Positions 1 to 7,168 of a stretch of 8,146 nucleotides of DNA are shown here, piece after piece. Each line of letters begins with the position of its first letter. The stretch's first letter is position 1. Below the pieces are notes generated by a model, which was not told the DNA's origin, searched no databases, and was given only the letters and a program-made list of their open reading frames with translations. Source of the stretch: Chloroflexota bacterium (lineage in GTDB: Bacteria; Chloroflexota; Anaerolineae; J102); the NCBI GenBank assembly GCA_013152695.1, contig JAADFV010000075.1:1-8146 (forward strand), in the 5' to 3' direction. Both the position numbers and the translations under genes were made by a program.

Positions 1-1235
1 CTGAAAACGAATGCGTATATCAGATATCCCACAATACCGATTTTCATCACCGGATAGCGATGCCAATCCATCCGAATCGCCACATATCCGACAATAGCCA
101 GAACAAACAAAACCAGCAATACAACGCCCAAGAATCCCACCCCAATCAGGAAATCGATGATCAGATTATGGGGTGGTACAACCGTGCCTATATCACTTTT
201 GATCCCAGATCCAAATCCAAGCCCCCATATGGGAGATTGCTTCACCATTTCCCAGCTCTGTGTGATCAAGTAGAATCGCCCCCCATCAATTCTGCCAATA
301 AGGACGCCGGTGACAGGATTCCGTTTCAAGAATAGCTTAAAGAAAAGAATGCGATACTCGACAAGTAAACTGCCAGGGATAATCGCATCCATGAGTATGG
401 GAAGGAGGGCGGCGAGGGAAAGCAGGACAACCAAGCGTTTGACAGTCTTGGTTCTACTGATGAGGCCTTGTCTTCCAGCGACTGCAAAGACGATGAGGAA
501 TACCACGCCCGTCGCAATAATGTAGGGAACGATAACCGGTTTCTGAAATCGAAGCACTATGCTTGATGAGGCCGCTATAAACAGGAAGCCTTTCCAGAAC
601 ACGTTGCGCCTCGACAACAAATAATCAACGAAAAAGTAAAGACCCCCGAGGGGGAGAATATGCATAAACAAAAATAAATCGAAAGGAAGCCTGGGCATGC
701 CCGGCGTTATGTGTAGCAAAAAGGAAAGTGTATCCGCCAGCGACAACCCCACAAGAAACAGCGAAAAATGGTGGATCAAATCTCGCATTTTCCGTTGTGA
801 CTCCACCCCCCAATAGGCGAAAGTTGTCACCAATAAAACGACCCATAGGCCCTTCTGATAAGTGGCCAATTGCTCATTTCCATTCGCCATACCATTTTGC
901 ACCCCCATAATGACAAGAATGATAAATTCTAGCAATAAGAACCCCAATAAAACCCGTCCCAAGGCGCTGTCGCGCCTCATCATCCTGTGCCGATGAGCCA
1001 CTAGATAAACCGCTATACCCCCTACGAAAAGGTACATGCCCAGGGTGAAGGGCCGGCCATATATGCCCAAGAATGCCCATCCATACGTACTGACAAACAA
1101 ATACTCAAAAATGCCGAAAAAAGCAATGCAGGCAAAGTATAGCCTGAAAAAATTGATCGGCGTCCAATAATTGTCAACGGAGTAGCGCAAGGGCTTGCGG
1201 CTTCTCATCGCCGCGCGTTTTTGTTGGACAATCAT
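1..1235 (-). CDS. O-antigen ligase / polymerase-like membrane protein (Wzy_C superfamily), 3' end outside window
   Basis: The frame from the ATG at 1235-1233 stays open for 411 codons to the left edge with no stop, so the C-terminus is missing. The product is very hydrophobic, with about ten likely membrane segments (for example residues 31-48, 65-80, 94-111, 128-142, 158-175, 186-206, 214-226, 234-252, 267-282, 357-384). Residues 313-370 carry the family signature: GR-like Arg320 before a large loop, SPIWGLGFGSG at 334-344, and PPHNLIIDF at 354-362 with the conserved His-Asn (His356) that is functionally important in WaaL ligases. Known members join polysaccharide from undecaprenyl-PP to an acceptor (WaaL) or polymerise repeat units (Wzy); sequence alone does not say which. 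It starts 17 bases after the GT4 gene's stop, without a clear Shine-Dalgarno. A later ATG at 1208 is possible but has no better ribosome site. The family call is firm, the exact role is not. Confidence 0.85.
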   Translation of the reverse strand, partial: MIVQQKRAAMRSRKPLRYSVDNYWTPINFFRLYFACIAFFGIFEYLFVSTYGWAFLGIYGRPFTLGMYLFVGGIAVYLVAHRHRMMRRDSALGRVLLGFLLLEFIILVIMGVQNGMANGNEQLATYQKGLWVVLLVTTFAYWGVESQRKMRDLIHHFSLFLVGLSLADTLSFLLHITPGMPRLPFDLFLFMHILPLGGLYFFVDYLLSRRNVFWKGFLFIAASSSIVLRFQKPVIVPYIIATGVVFLIVFAVAGRQGLISRTKTVKRLVVLLSLAALLPILMDAIIPGSLLVEYRILFFKLFLKRNPVTGVLIGRIDGGRFYLITQSWEMVKQSPIWGLGFGSGIKSDIGTVVPPHNLIIDFLIGVGFLGVVLLVLFVLAIVGYVAIRMDWHRYPVMKIGIVGYLIYAFVF

Positions 1236-1252
1236 GAGTGCCAATTATTGCT

Positions 1253-2497
1253 TCATCGAGGATTGAGACATCTTTCATATTGTAACAAATATCGCCCGGC
1301 TTGCACATTCACGTCGAAAGCCTTGTGCGCTTTGTGCACCCCGGCTTCTCCCATGACCAGACGTTGTGCATCATCACGTAAAAGAGAACAGATGCCGACC
1401 GCAAGATCATCTACATCCCCCGCCTTGGCTAGATATCCCGTCCGCCCATCCTCGACAATCTCCGAGCATCCACCCACATCAAATGTAACACAGGGAGTGC
1501 CACATGCCAGGCTCTCGACAAGCATATTAGGCAAATTCTCGGCCAGGGAAGCGAGAACAAAGATATCTGCAGCAGCATAAGCTATCGCAAGCAAGGCTTC
1601 ATTTTGTACCTGGCCAAGTGTTTTGATATCAAAATCGTCCATGTTTGAGGTTACTGCATTGTGCCTGCCACCGACCAGCAAAAGCATGATCGTTTTCTTG
1701 ACTTCAGCGGGCATACTCGACAGAGCCGCTTGCAACAAATGAGCCCCCTTGCGCGGTTCCGATAGGGAGGCAGCGCCAAACATGATTATTTTTTTCTCAG
1801 GATGAATGCCCAAGGCTTCACGAGCCGTCTGCTTATCCAGAGGACGGAAAATAGTAGGATCAACACCATTAGCGAGATGGTGAATTGGTAACTGATCAAG
1901 CAACGGGCTAAGCTGTAGCCGATTGGCCATCCACTGGGAGGGAGAAACTACGTCAATACGCGAACGCTTATAAGCTCTGTTCTTAGCTTTCCAGATCAAA
2001 GCCGTGAGGTCCCCTCGAATCGGAGGTACGTCGTCTTTATGGGGGCAGTGTCCGCAGCCAACTTGCCAACGATCACATTGCTCCCATGCAGCGGAGGCGC
2101 AATGGCCCGTCACGGCCCACATATCGTGCATGGTCCAGACAATGGGTGCGATGCGGCTCAGTTTGGGTAACACACGGAACGAGAAATAGCTGCCATGAAG
2201 CTGATGCAAGTTGATAATATCGGCCCGCTTGATCCAGGGGTGCTCGGGTAGACGCATCGAGGCCGGGTGATAGAGATACTGAAAGCCCAGGCCATCCAAT
2301 TGCTTGCCAACCGTCTGGCTCAATGCACGTAGCACGGTGTGCTTCTCAAATATCTCGACGTTGGGATCGTCTGTATATTTGCGCCACACCAACATACGGG
2401 AATCGTGCCCGGCGCGACGCATGGCCTGATGAAGACGAAACGCGGCCATGGCCGCGCCCCCGTGATGATCGGCAAGATTGATATGAACGATATTCAT
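1253..2497 (-). CDS. GT4-family glycosyltransferase, WcaC-like
   Basis: This 414-residue protein is a GT-B fold, retaining glycosyltransferase of usual family length. It should act at the cytoplasmic membrane face, moving a sugar from a nucleotide donor to a lipid-linked glycan. The N-terminal acceptor domain begins MNIVHINLADHHGGAAMAAF, with the Gly-rich loop at 12-16, and has WTMHDMW at 121-127. A cysteine group (Cys133, 141, 148, 151) follows, as in WcaC-type relatives. The C-terminal Glycos_transf_1 domain contains NGVDPTIF at 210-217, SEPRKG at 246-251 (a donor phosphate-binding type of motif) and the EX7E pair Glu320/Glu328 in ENLPNMLVE. No signal peptide or membrane span is visible. 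It begins 15 bases after the upstream stop; AGAGG at 2510-2514 is a weak, distant Shine-Dalgarno. The sugar and acceptor cannot be read from the sequence. The family assignment is strong. Confidence 0.93.
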   Translation of the reverse strand: MNIVHINLADHHGGAAMAAFRLHQAMRRAGHDSRMLVWRKYTDDPNVEIFEKHTVLRALSQTVGKQLDGLGFQYLYHPASMRLPEHPWIKRADIINLHQLHGSYFSFRVLPKLSRIAPIVWTMHDMWAVTGHCASAAWEQCDRWQVGCGHCPHKDDVPPIRGDLTALIWKAKNRAYKRSRIDVVSPSQWMANRLQLSPLLDQLPIHHLANGVDPTIFRPLDKQTAREALGIHPEKKIIMFGAASLSEPRKGAHLLQAALSSMPAEVKKTIMLLLVGGRHNAVTSNMDDFDIKTLGQVQNEALLAIAYAAADIFVLASLAENLPNMLVESLACGTPCVTFDVGGCSEIVEDGRTGYLAKAGDVDDLAVGICSLLRDDAQRLVMGEAGVHKAHKAFDVNVQAGRYLLQYERCLNPR

Positions 2498-2512
2498 GGC
2501 ATATCAAGGCCT

Positions 2513-4498
2513 CTAACGGCCGCCTTGGGGCAAGCTAATAGACGTAAAGAAGATATCGTCGAAGGCGACGTTCCCTGCACTTTTAAAATTCAGTAACCAA
2601 ACGCGCACTTGCTTGCTTCCCGGTGGGGGAATCGCGAGACCGGCATAATGTTCCCATCCATCTGTTTTGACCTTTCTGGCCACATAGGCATATTGGGGAG
2701 CATTCGCAGGAAGAGCGCCGGACCAGTGGTATCCCAGGAAAGCCCCGCCTTGAGGTGCGCGAATCCAACCACCTTCCAAATAAATCGTGTTTTGTTTGAC
2801 GTCAAATGACCTCGATACAAAACTCGAATTGAGATTGCGCTCATTATTGTCAAGGACGCCGATGTGCGTCTCTTGGCCCGCTCGTTTCGAAAGTCGAATC
2901 TGGCGCACTGTTGGATCGGCGTGATAAATATCACGGGGATATCCTGCCAGCTTGCCCTCCTTAATTCCGCCTTCGAAATCGCCGTTGGACAATAGGTTCG
3001 TCGCATATTCGATGATTTGGATCCAGAGTGCATTGTCGCCAACTTCAACCCAACCATCTTTGGGAAAGCCGGGAACGACGCCGGGGACGCCAAGCCAATA
3101 GAGGAAAGAAGGCGTCGATCTGCCGGCCGCCAACGCCGACTCGTCGATAGTGTAGCCAAGGAAGGTCCAACCGTTATCGAGTTCATGATTTAATGAAACT
3201 GCCGGCCCTGCCGTGGCCATCCCGTCACGCCAATCGTCGTCCCGGATAACGGTCTTATCTGCTAAATAAGACTCAAACAGCAATTGACGGCGCGCAGATG
3301 TCGTGAGTGGAGAGGGAATGGGAATGAACGTCACATCATCGAAGCGAACAGGCCGATCACCGTTAAAATTGAGAAGCCAAGCGCTCACACTCTCACTTCC
3401 AGGCAAAGGTTCTGCGATGCCTGCATAATGCTGCCATTTTTCTGGTCGAACCCTGTTCGCAACATAGCTATAATTCCTGACACCCTTGGCGAATTTCCCT
3501 CGCCACTGACGGCCAAGATAGGCATTGCCCCCCTCACTCTGAACCCAACCGGTCTGTAAATACAGCGTGTCGGCAGGCACGGGATAGTACTCGCTTACAA
3601 AGCTGCTATTCTGATTGGACTCATCGTTGGCCAACACGCCCACGCGGGTGCGCTTTCCCCCGCGTTCCGCCATTTCGGTGCGACGCACCCCCGGTTCCGC
3701 GTTGTAAATATCGTGCGAAAAACCGGGTATCTCGCCTGTGGTCGCTTCAGCCTCGAAATCGCCATTCACCAATAGGCTCCGTGCGTCCTGGAGCACGTAC
3801 ATCCAACGATTGGCGTCCAGTTCATACCATCCGCCCTTTTGCTCACCCGGTCGTTGGCCGGGCACCCCTTGCCAAAACAACAGCAATGTTGTGGGATCGC
3901 CCCGAACCAGTTTCGCCTCATCACCATGATAGCCCAGGAAGATCCAACCGTTTTTGAGCTCCTGATTGATTTCGTAGGTTTGGCCAGGCACAGCAAAAGG
4001 CCCCAAGGCCTCTGCATTACTTGCTTTCTCTTCGCCGCGCAGATAAGCGCTCACCGCATTCATGCCGGCGATGGGATCGGCAACAATGGTTTTGCGATAG
4101 GCGGATTGGGCCAAGGAGTCAAGCTCGTGGCGTTGATACAGTCCGGCCTGTTCGATAAAAGGCCATGCCTCGCCCGGATTGGTCTGCGCAGCTTGTTCCC
4201 AAACATCGGCCGCGGCAAAGACGCCGCGCAGTTCGTAGGCCTCGCTCAAACCATCGTAAGCAGCTTTGGCGCTGGGATCCAGTTCGATCGCTTTTTGAAA
4301 TTCGCGAATGGCCGCCTGTAAGGCCTCCTCACGGGTGGCGGGCAGGATGATGGTTGAACGAGAATGTTTGATAGCCACCCCGCCTGCAATCAAGGCGAGA
4401 ATCAGCAGCCCAACAGCTAGAGCTGCACGCCAGCGATGGACGAGAATACGTTGAATCAATTGCGAAAAAACGTGTTGAATTGGGTCGCTCGGGGTCAT
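2513..4498 (-). CDS. Single-pass membrane protein with TPR region and two tandem jelly-roll (CBM-like) modules
   Basis: This 661-residue protein has no clear named family. A cytoplasmic basic N-terminus (HRWR at 21-24) precedes one membrane segment at about 25-43 with no cleavage site, so it is probably a signal anchor with the bulk outside the membrane. Residues about 57-142 form TPR-like helices (IREFQKAIELDPSAKAAYDG, then AWPFIEQAGLYQR). Two tandem copies of a composite module follow at about 178-394 and 436-654. Each has an NGW-FLGY front part, then a jelly-roll beginning NGDFE (245 and 505) and closing FDD (386 and 646). The latter half resembles CBM_4_9/galactose-binding-like folds, which suggests glycan binding; this is inferred. 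The start lies 4 bases after the GT39-like gene's stop, with AAGGA 11 bases upstream. Its place between two glycosyltransferase genes suggests a role in handling or scaffolding the polymer, but enzymatic activity is not excluded. Confidence 0.85.
   Translation of the reverse strand: MTPSDPIQHVFSQLIQRILVHRWRAALAVGLLILALIAGGVAIKHSRSTIILPATREEALQAAIREFQKAIELDPSAKAAYDGLSEAYELRGVFAAADVWEQAAQTNPGEAWPFIEQAGLYQRHELDSLAQSAYRKTIVADPIAGMNAVSAYLRGEEKASNAEALGPFAVPGQTYEINQELKNGWIFLGYHGDEAKLVRGDPTTLLLFWQGVPGQRPGEQKGGWYELDANRWMYVLQDARSLLVNGDFEAEATTGEIPGFSHDIYNAEPGVRRTEMAERGGKRTRVGVLANDESNQNSSFVSEYYPVPADTLYLQTGWVQSEGGNAYLGRQWRGKFAKGVRNYSYVANRVRPEKWQHYAGIAEPLPGSESVSAWLLNFNGDRPVRFDDVTFIPIPSPLTTSARRQLLFESYLADKTVIRDDDWRDGMATAGPAVSLNHELDNGWTFLGYTIDESALAAGRSTPSFLYWLGVPGVVPGFPKDGWVEVGDNALWIQIIEYATNLLSNGDFEGGIKEGKLAGYPRDIYHADPTVRQIRLSKRAGQETHIGVLDNNERNLNSSFVSRSFDVKQNTIYLEGGWIRAPQGGAFLGYHWSGALPANAPQYAYVARKVKTDGWEHYAGLAIPPPGSKQVRVWLLNFKSAGNVAFDDIFFTSISLPQGGR
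2537..3193 (-). repeat. Composite jelly-roll module, copy 3
   Basis: Second module of the 661-residue protein, residues about 436-654. Anchors: NGWTFLGY, FLYWLGVPG, NGDFE (505), IGVLDNNE, NSSFVS, GWIRAPQGGAFLG, HYAG, WLLNF, FDDI. NGDFE to FDD is 141 residues, as in copy 2. The protein ends eight residues after the module. Confidence 0.9.
3317..3967 (-). repeat. Composite jelly-roll module, copy 2
   Basis: First module of the 661-residue protein, residues about 178-394. Anchors: NGWIFLGY, LLLFWQGVPG, NGDFE (245), VGVLANDE, NSSFVS, GWVQSEGGNAYLG, HYAG, WLLNF, FDDV. NGDFE to FDD is 141 residues. The linker before it, starting at AYLRGEE, also matches the linker before copy 3, so the duplicated unit is about 260 residues. 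Confidence 0.9.
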
Positions 4499-4502
4499 GT
4501 GA

Positions 4503-7154
4503 TTATGGATCCTTGGCTAATTCGAGATAAATGCGTCCCATTTCCAGGCTGGAAACATTCACCTTCCGCCCAGACCAGACCATGACCGCTTGCCGATACA
4601 CAGGAATCGCCTTCTGGACCAAACCGTGGTTCTCATAGAGTCGACCCAATTGATAATAGGCGCTCAGCGAGTCTGGCCAGCGGGTCACAATTTGCCGATA
4701 AAACGATGCCGCTTGTTCCACATCGCCCAAGTCGGCGTATGTTTGCGCGGTTTTCATTTGAACTTCCATGTCGTCCGGTTGCTGACGCGCCCACTTCTGA
4801 AACAGCACTTTCATCTCTGACTGCAAACCAGCCTGAGCGTACTGCTCAAGCGTGGTCGAGTCCATTGCCAAGAGCGTCTCACGAAGCGATGCGCCCCCCG
4901 CAGCCGCCACGGCCACTTTGGTCAATGCTTGCAATGCGCCGGCATAATCGCCTGCACGCTGCAAGGCAAGAGCCTGGTTGAGGAAGATGCCGCTAAGACG
5001 TTTTTGCCCGCCGGGATCACTCACAGGCCTGGACACAGCTTTGTCATATGCGGCAGCAGCGGCTTGGGCATCACCCAGACGCCGATAAAGCGCGCCGATA
5101 ACGATATAAGGCCAGGGGTTGTCGGGCATAAGGGCGGCTTCGGCTTCGTATTCATCGACCAAGGTCTTGAGATCATCAGGAGGACGCCCTTCGAAGTCTT
5201 TGAGGTAGGCGTCGAGGGTGTAGCGTAGAGGAATTTGGGGAGCCTGGCCGGTCACGACCGCCTGAGCCGCCTCGGGAGAGAGACCCAGAGCGGAGCCGAG
5301 TACGTCGGTTTGGAGTTTGGTGAATAGCTCGGAATTGGCGCGAACAAGTTCTTGCACAATCCGGTAAGAGCTGCCCACGAAACGGATGGGCTGAGCTGAA
5401 GGTTCAAGATGATCCCGTAACACCTTGAACACCCAAACGCGGTCGAAGTCACCAACGAGCACAAATGCCGGATGCGCCATCAGATAAGGCAACATGTATC
5501 CCATACGTGAGGTGAGCGCCAGGTAGGCGATTTCCTTAGAGCGTACATCGTTCAAAAACGCGTCTTCGGAAAAGGCCCGCCACACCACGCGCTTGCCTCG
5601 CAATCCGTTTGCTGCATCAACAGAGGAAATATCGACCACCAGATAAACGAAATGGCCCTTTTGGAGATCGGAAGAGGGCTGACCCAGTACATAAAGCGAG
5701 GTCCAACCCGCGGCCTCGTGAAGAAAATAGAAAGGATATCTAGCCCCCGTAAGCCAATAGAGTTTGCGCGTGGCTTCCAGAGGCGCCATGATGGCAGCGC
5801 CGGTCGAGATGTTTCCGCTCATCCATTGGGCGGCGGGCTTGTAGCTGTCCAGAACGGTTTTCCACTGTGGCCTTCCCTGCCGGAAATAGTCGATGGTGTT
5901 GAAGCGCCTGGAATGATCGATCATGTTGCCATAGGTACCGCTTTTTAGCTTAGGCATAGCCGTCCACACGGTATCACGTTCCAGTGCCTGCACACCGATC
6001 ACCAACACCAGCAATGAGACTGCCATCGCCCGTCCGCCCCATTGCCAGACCGTTGTCGGCCTCAAGCCGCTCACAGCCCGCTGCAACACACGAGCCAAGG
6101 CCACGAAAAAGGCCGCCAGAGCAATATAGCTAAGCAAAAAGAAGGCGAAGCTCTGACCAGGGCGGAAACCCTGCCAGCCCAGATAAACGATCTGGGGGAG
6201 AAAGGGCAGAAAGATCGCCAGCAGTATCTGATAGGGCTGGCGGTTTTTGCCTCGTATCGCCTGATAGATGACAAACAGCCAGGCCAGCACAAAGAGAGGG
6301 GCGTAGAAGAAGTAGGGGACGAGATGGCTCTGGTAGTAATGCCAGGGAGCCTGCAACAAGTCGGCCAGCAAGCGGCCGGAGGGAAGGTTGCTCCCAAACT
6401 GACTGGTGGTGATGAGCACGCTGCCCACGCCCTGCGTGCCCCCCTGCACGCCTGCCAGTCGTGTGTACAACACCCAAATCCCCACTAACCCTACACCTAA
6501 TCCCGTGGCAAGCAAGGCGCGTATGAGTTGCTTGCGCGTACGGTATTCCGGCACCAATGCCCACATCAACAGCGGCATAGGCAACAGCACCACAGCGATT
6601 TCTTTGGTGAAATAGCCCAGAGCCATAGCGACACCAGCAGCCACAAACCACCGCCAACCCTCACGTTCAAACGCCCGCACCATCAGGGCTATGGCGCCCA
6701 GCATAACGAAGGCGAGCATGTAATCCAGATTGATGATGGTCTGCCATTCGTTGAGGCTGAAGGAACTGAGCACCAGCAGCGCTGCCAGGAATCCTCCTGG
6801 TTTGCCGAATAGTCGTTTGCCCAGGGCGTAGACCAGGAGGGTGTTGAGGACAAAGAACAGACGTAACGCCACGAAGGTTGTCATCTCCGTGGCACCAAAA
6901 AGCCGATATATCAGGCCCATGTAGGCTGGAAAGACCAGGCGATTGGCCAAGACCGTGCTCTGATCCACATCCACCCACCCCAAGCCATGGGCCACGTTGA
7001 GGGCATGATCCATGTACCACACGCCGTCGCCGTTAAAGTTGACGGCGCGCGTGGGGAGAAAGAGGAAAAGAGTAAGTAGGAGGAGAAGGAGCCAATCTAG
7101 CACATTGTATACCCGACGAAATACGCCTCGTCTCGCGTATCGTGTGCCTGACAT
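4503..7154 (-). CDS. GT39/PMT_2-like membrane glycosyltransferase with C-terminal TPR tail
   Basis: Residues are counted from the upstream in-frame ATG at 7169 (888 aa); the start chosen here is codon 6 at 7154 (883 aa), because GAGGTG lies 7 bases before it. Residues about 23-395 hold 11-12 membrane segments. The first outside loop has NGDGVWYMDHAL at 46-57, where Asp48 occupies the place of the catalytic acidic residue of the ArnT/PMT superfamily. FTKE at 187-190 matches the family's conserved Thr-Lys after a membrane helix. Such enzymes transfer a sugar from a polyprenyl-phosphate donor on the outer face of the cytoplasmic membrane. From about 396 the chain is soluble: a mixed domain to about 650, then TPR repeats near 682-715, 724-756, 800-832 and 834-868. 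The tail may dock partner proteins. Residues 573-639 match the start of the gene at the right edge. The stop is 4 bases before the next gene. Donor and acceptor are unknown. Confidence 0.88.
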   Translation of the reverse strand: MSGTRYARRGVFRRVYNVLDWLLLLLLTLFLFLPTRAVNFNGDGVWYMDHALNVAHGLGWVDVDQSTVLANRLVFPAYMGLIYRLFGATEMTTFVALRLFFVLNTLLVYALGKRLFGKPGGFLAALLVLSSFSLNEWQTIINLDYMLAFVMLGAIALMVRAFEREGWRWFVAAGVAMALGYFTKEIAVVLLPMPLLMWALVPEYRTRKQLIRALLATGLGVGLVGIWVLYTRLAGVQGGTQGVGSVLITTSQFGSNLPSGRLLADLLQAPWHYYQSHLVPYFFYAPLFVLAWLFVIYQAIRGKNRQPYQILLAIFLPFLPQIVYLGWQGFRPGQSFAFFLLSYIALAAFFVALARVLQRAVSGLRPTTVWQWGGRAMAVSLLVLVIGVQALERDTVWTAMPKLKSGTYGNMIDHSRRFNTIDYFRQGRPQWKTVLDSYKPAAQWMSGNISTGAAIMAPLEATRKLYWLTGARYPFYFLHEAAGWTSLYVLGQPSSDLQKGHFVYLVVDISSVDAANGLRGKRVVWRAFSEDAFLNDVRSKEIAYLALTSRMGYMLPYLMAHPAFVLVGDFDRVWVFKVLRDHLEPSAQPIRFVGSSYRIVQELVRANSELFTKLQTDVLGSALGLSPEAAQAVVTGQAPQIPLRYTLDAYLKDFEGRPPDDLKTLVDEYEAEAALMPDNPWPYIVIGALYRRLGDAQAAAAAYDKAVSRPVSDPGGQKRLSGIFLNQALALQRAGDYAGALQALTKVAVAAAGGASLRETLLAMDSTTLEQYAQAGLQSEMKVLFQKWARQQPDDMEVQMKTAQTYADLGDVEQAASFYRQIVTRWPDSLSAYYQLGRLYENHGLVQKAIPVYRQAVMVWSGRKVNVSSLEMGRIYLELAKDP

Positions 7155-7161
7155 CAGAAAC

Positions 7162-7167
7162 CACCTC
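7162..7167 (-). promoter_or_regulatory. Shine-Dalgarno GAGGTG deciding the start of the GT39-like gene
   Basis: The minus strand reads GAGGTG here, followed by a 7-base spacer and ATG at 7154-7152. This is a full 6-base match to the anti-Shine-Dalgarno with ideal spacing. It overlaps the alternative first codons of the frame starting at 7169, which favours the second ATG as the start. The 1-base overlap with the upstream stop still leaves the first ATG possible through coupling. Confidence 0.6.
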
Positions 7168-7168
7168 A

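Noticed and set aside
643..654. CCCCC-GA-GGGGG inverted repeat resembling a terminator stem
   Set aside because: It lies inside the ligase-like coding frame, the loop is only two bases, and no T-run follows on either strand.
1..1220. Several short frames on both strands that could suggest a degraded or gene-poor region
   Set aside because: They are shadows of the continuous minus-strand ligase-like frame, which has no frameshift or stop in 411 codons.
2441..2456. Perfect 16-base palindrome CGCGGCCATGGCCGCG near the 5' end of the GT4 gene
   Set aside because: It encodes the conserved Gly-Ala-Ala-Met-Ala-Ala stretch of the N-terminal loop, so codon choice for a GC-rich Ala run explains it. 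No matching second site was seen.
2590..3186. 198-codon minus-strand frame inside the jelly-roll protein gene
   Set aside because: It is a shifted frame within a clearly conserved domain, its product is low-complexity and basic-rich, and it has no recognisable family.
3839..4321. 160-codon plus-strand frame opposite the jelly-roll protein gene
   Set aside because: It is antisense to a well-supported TPR and module region and shows no motif. The same applies to the plus-strand frame at 6042-6488.
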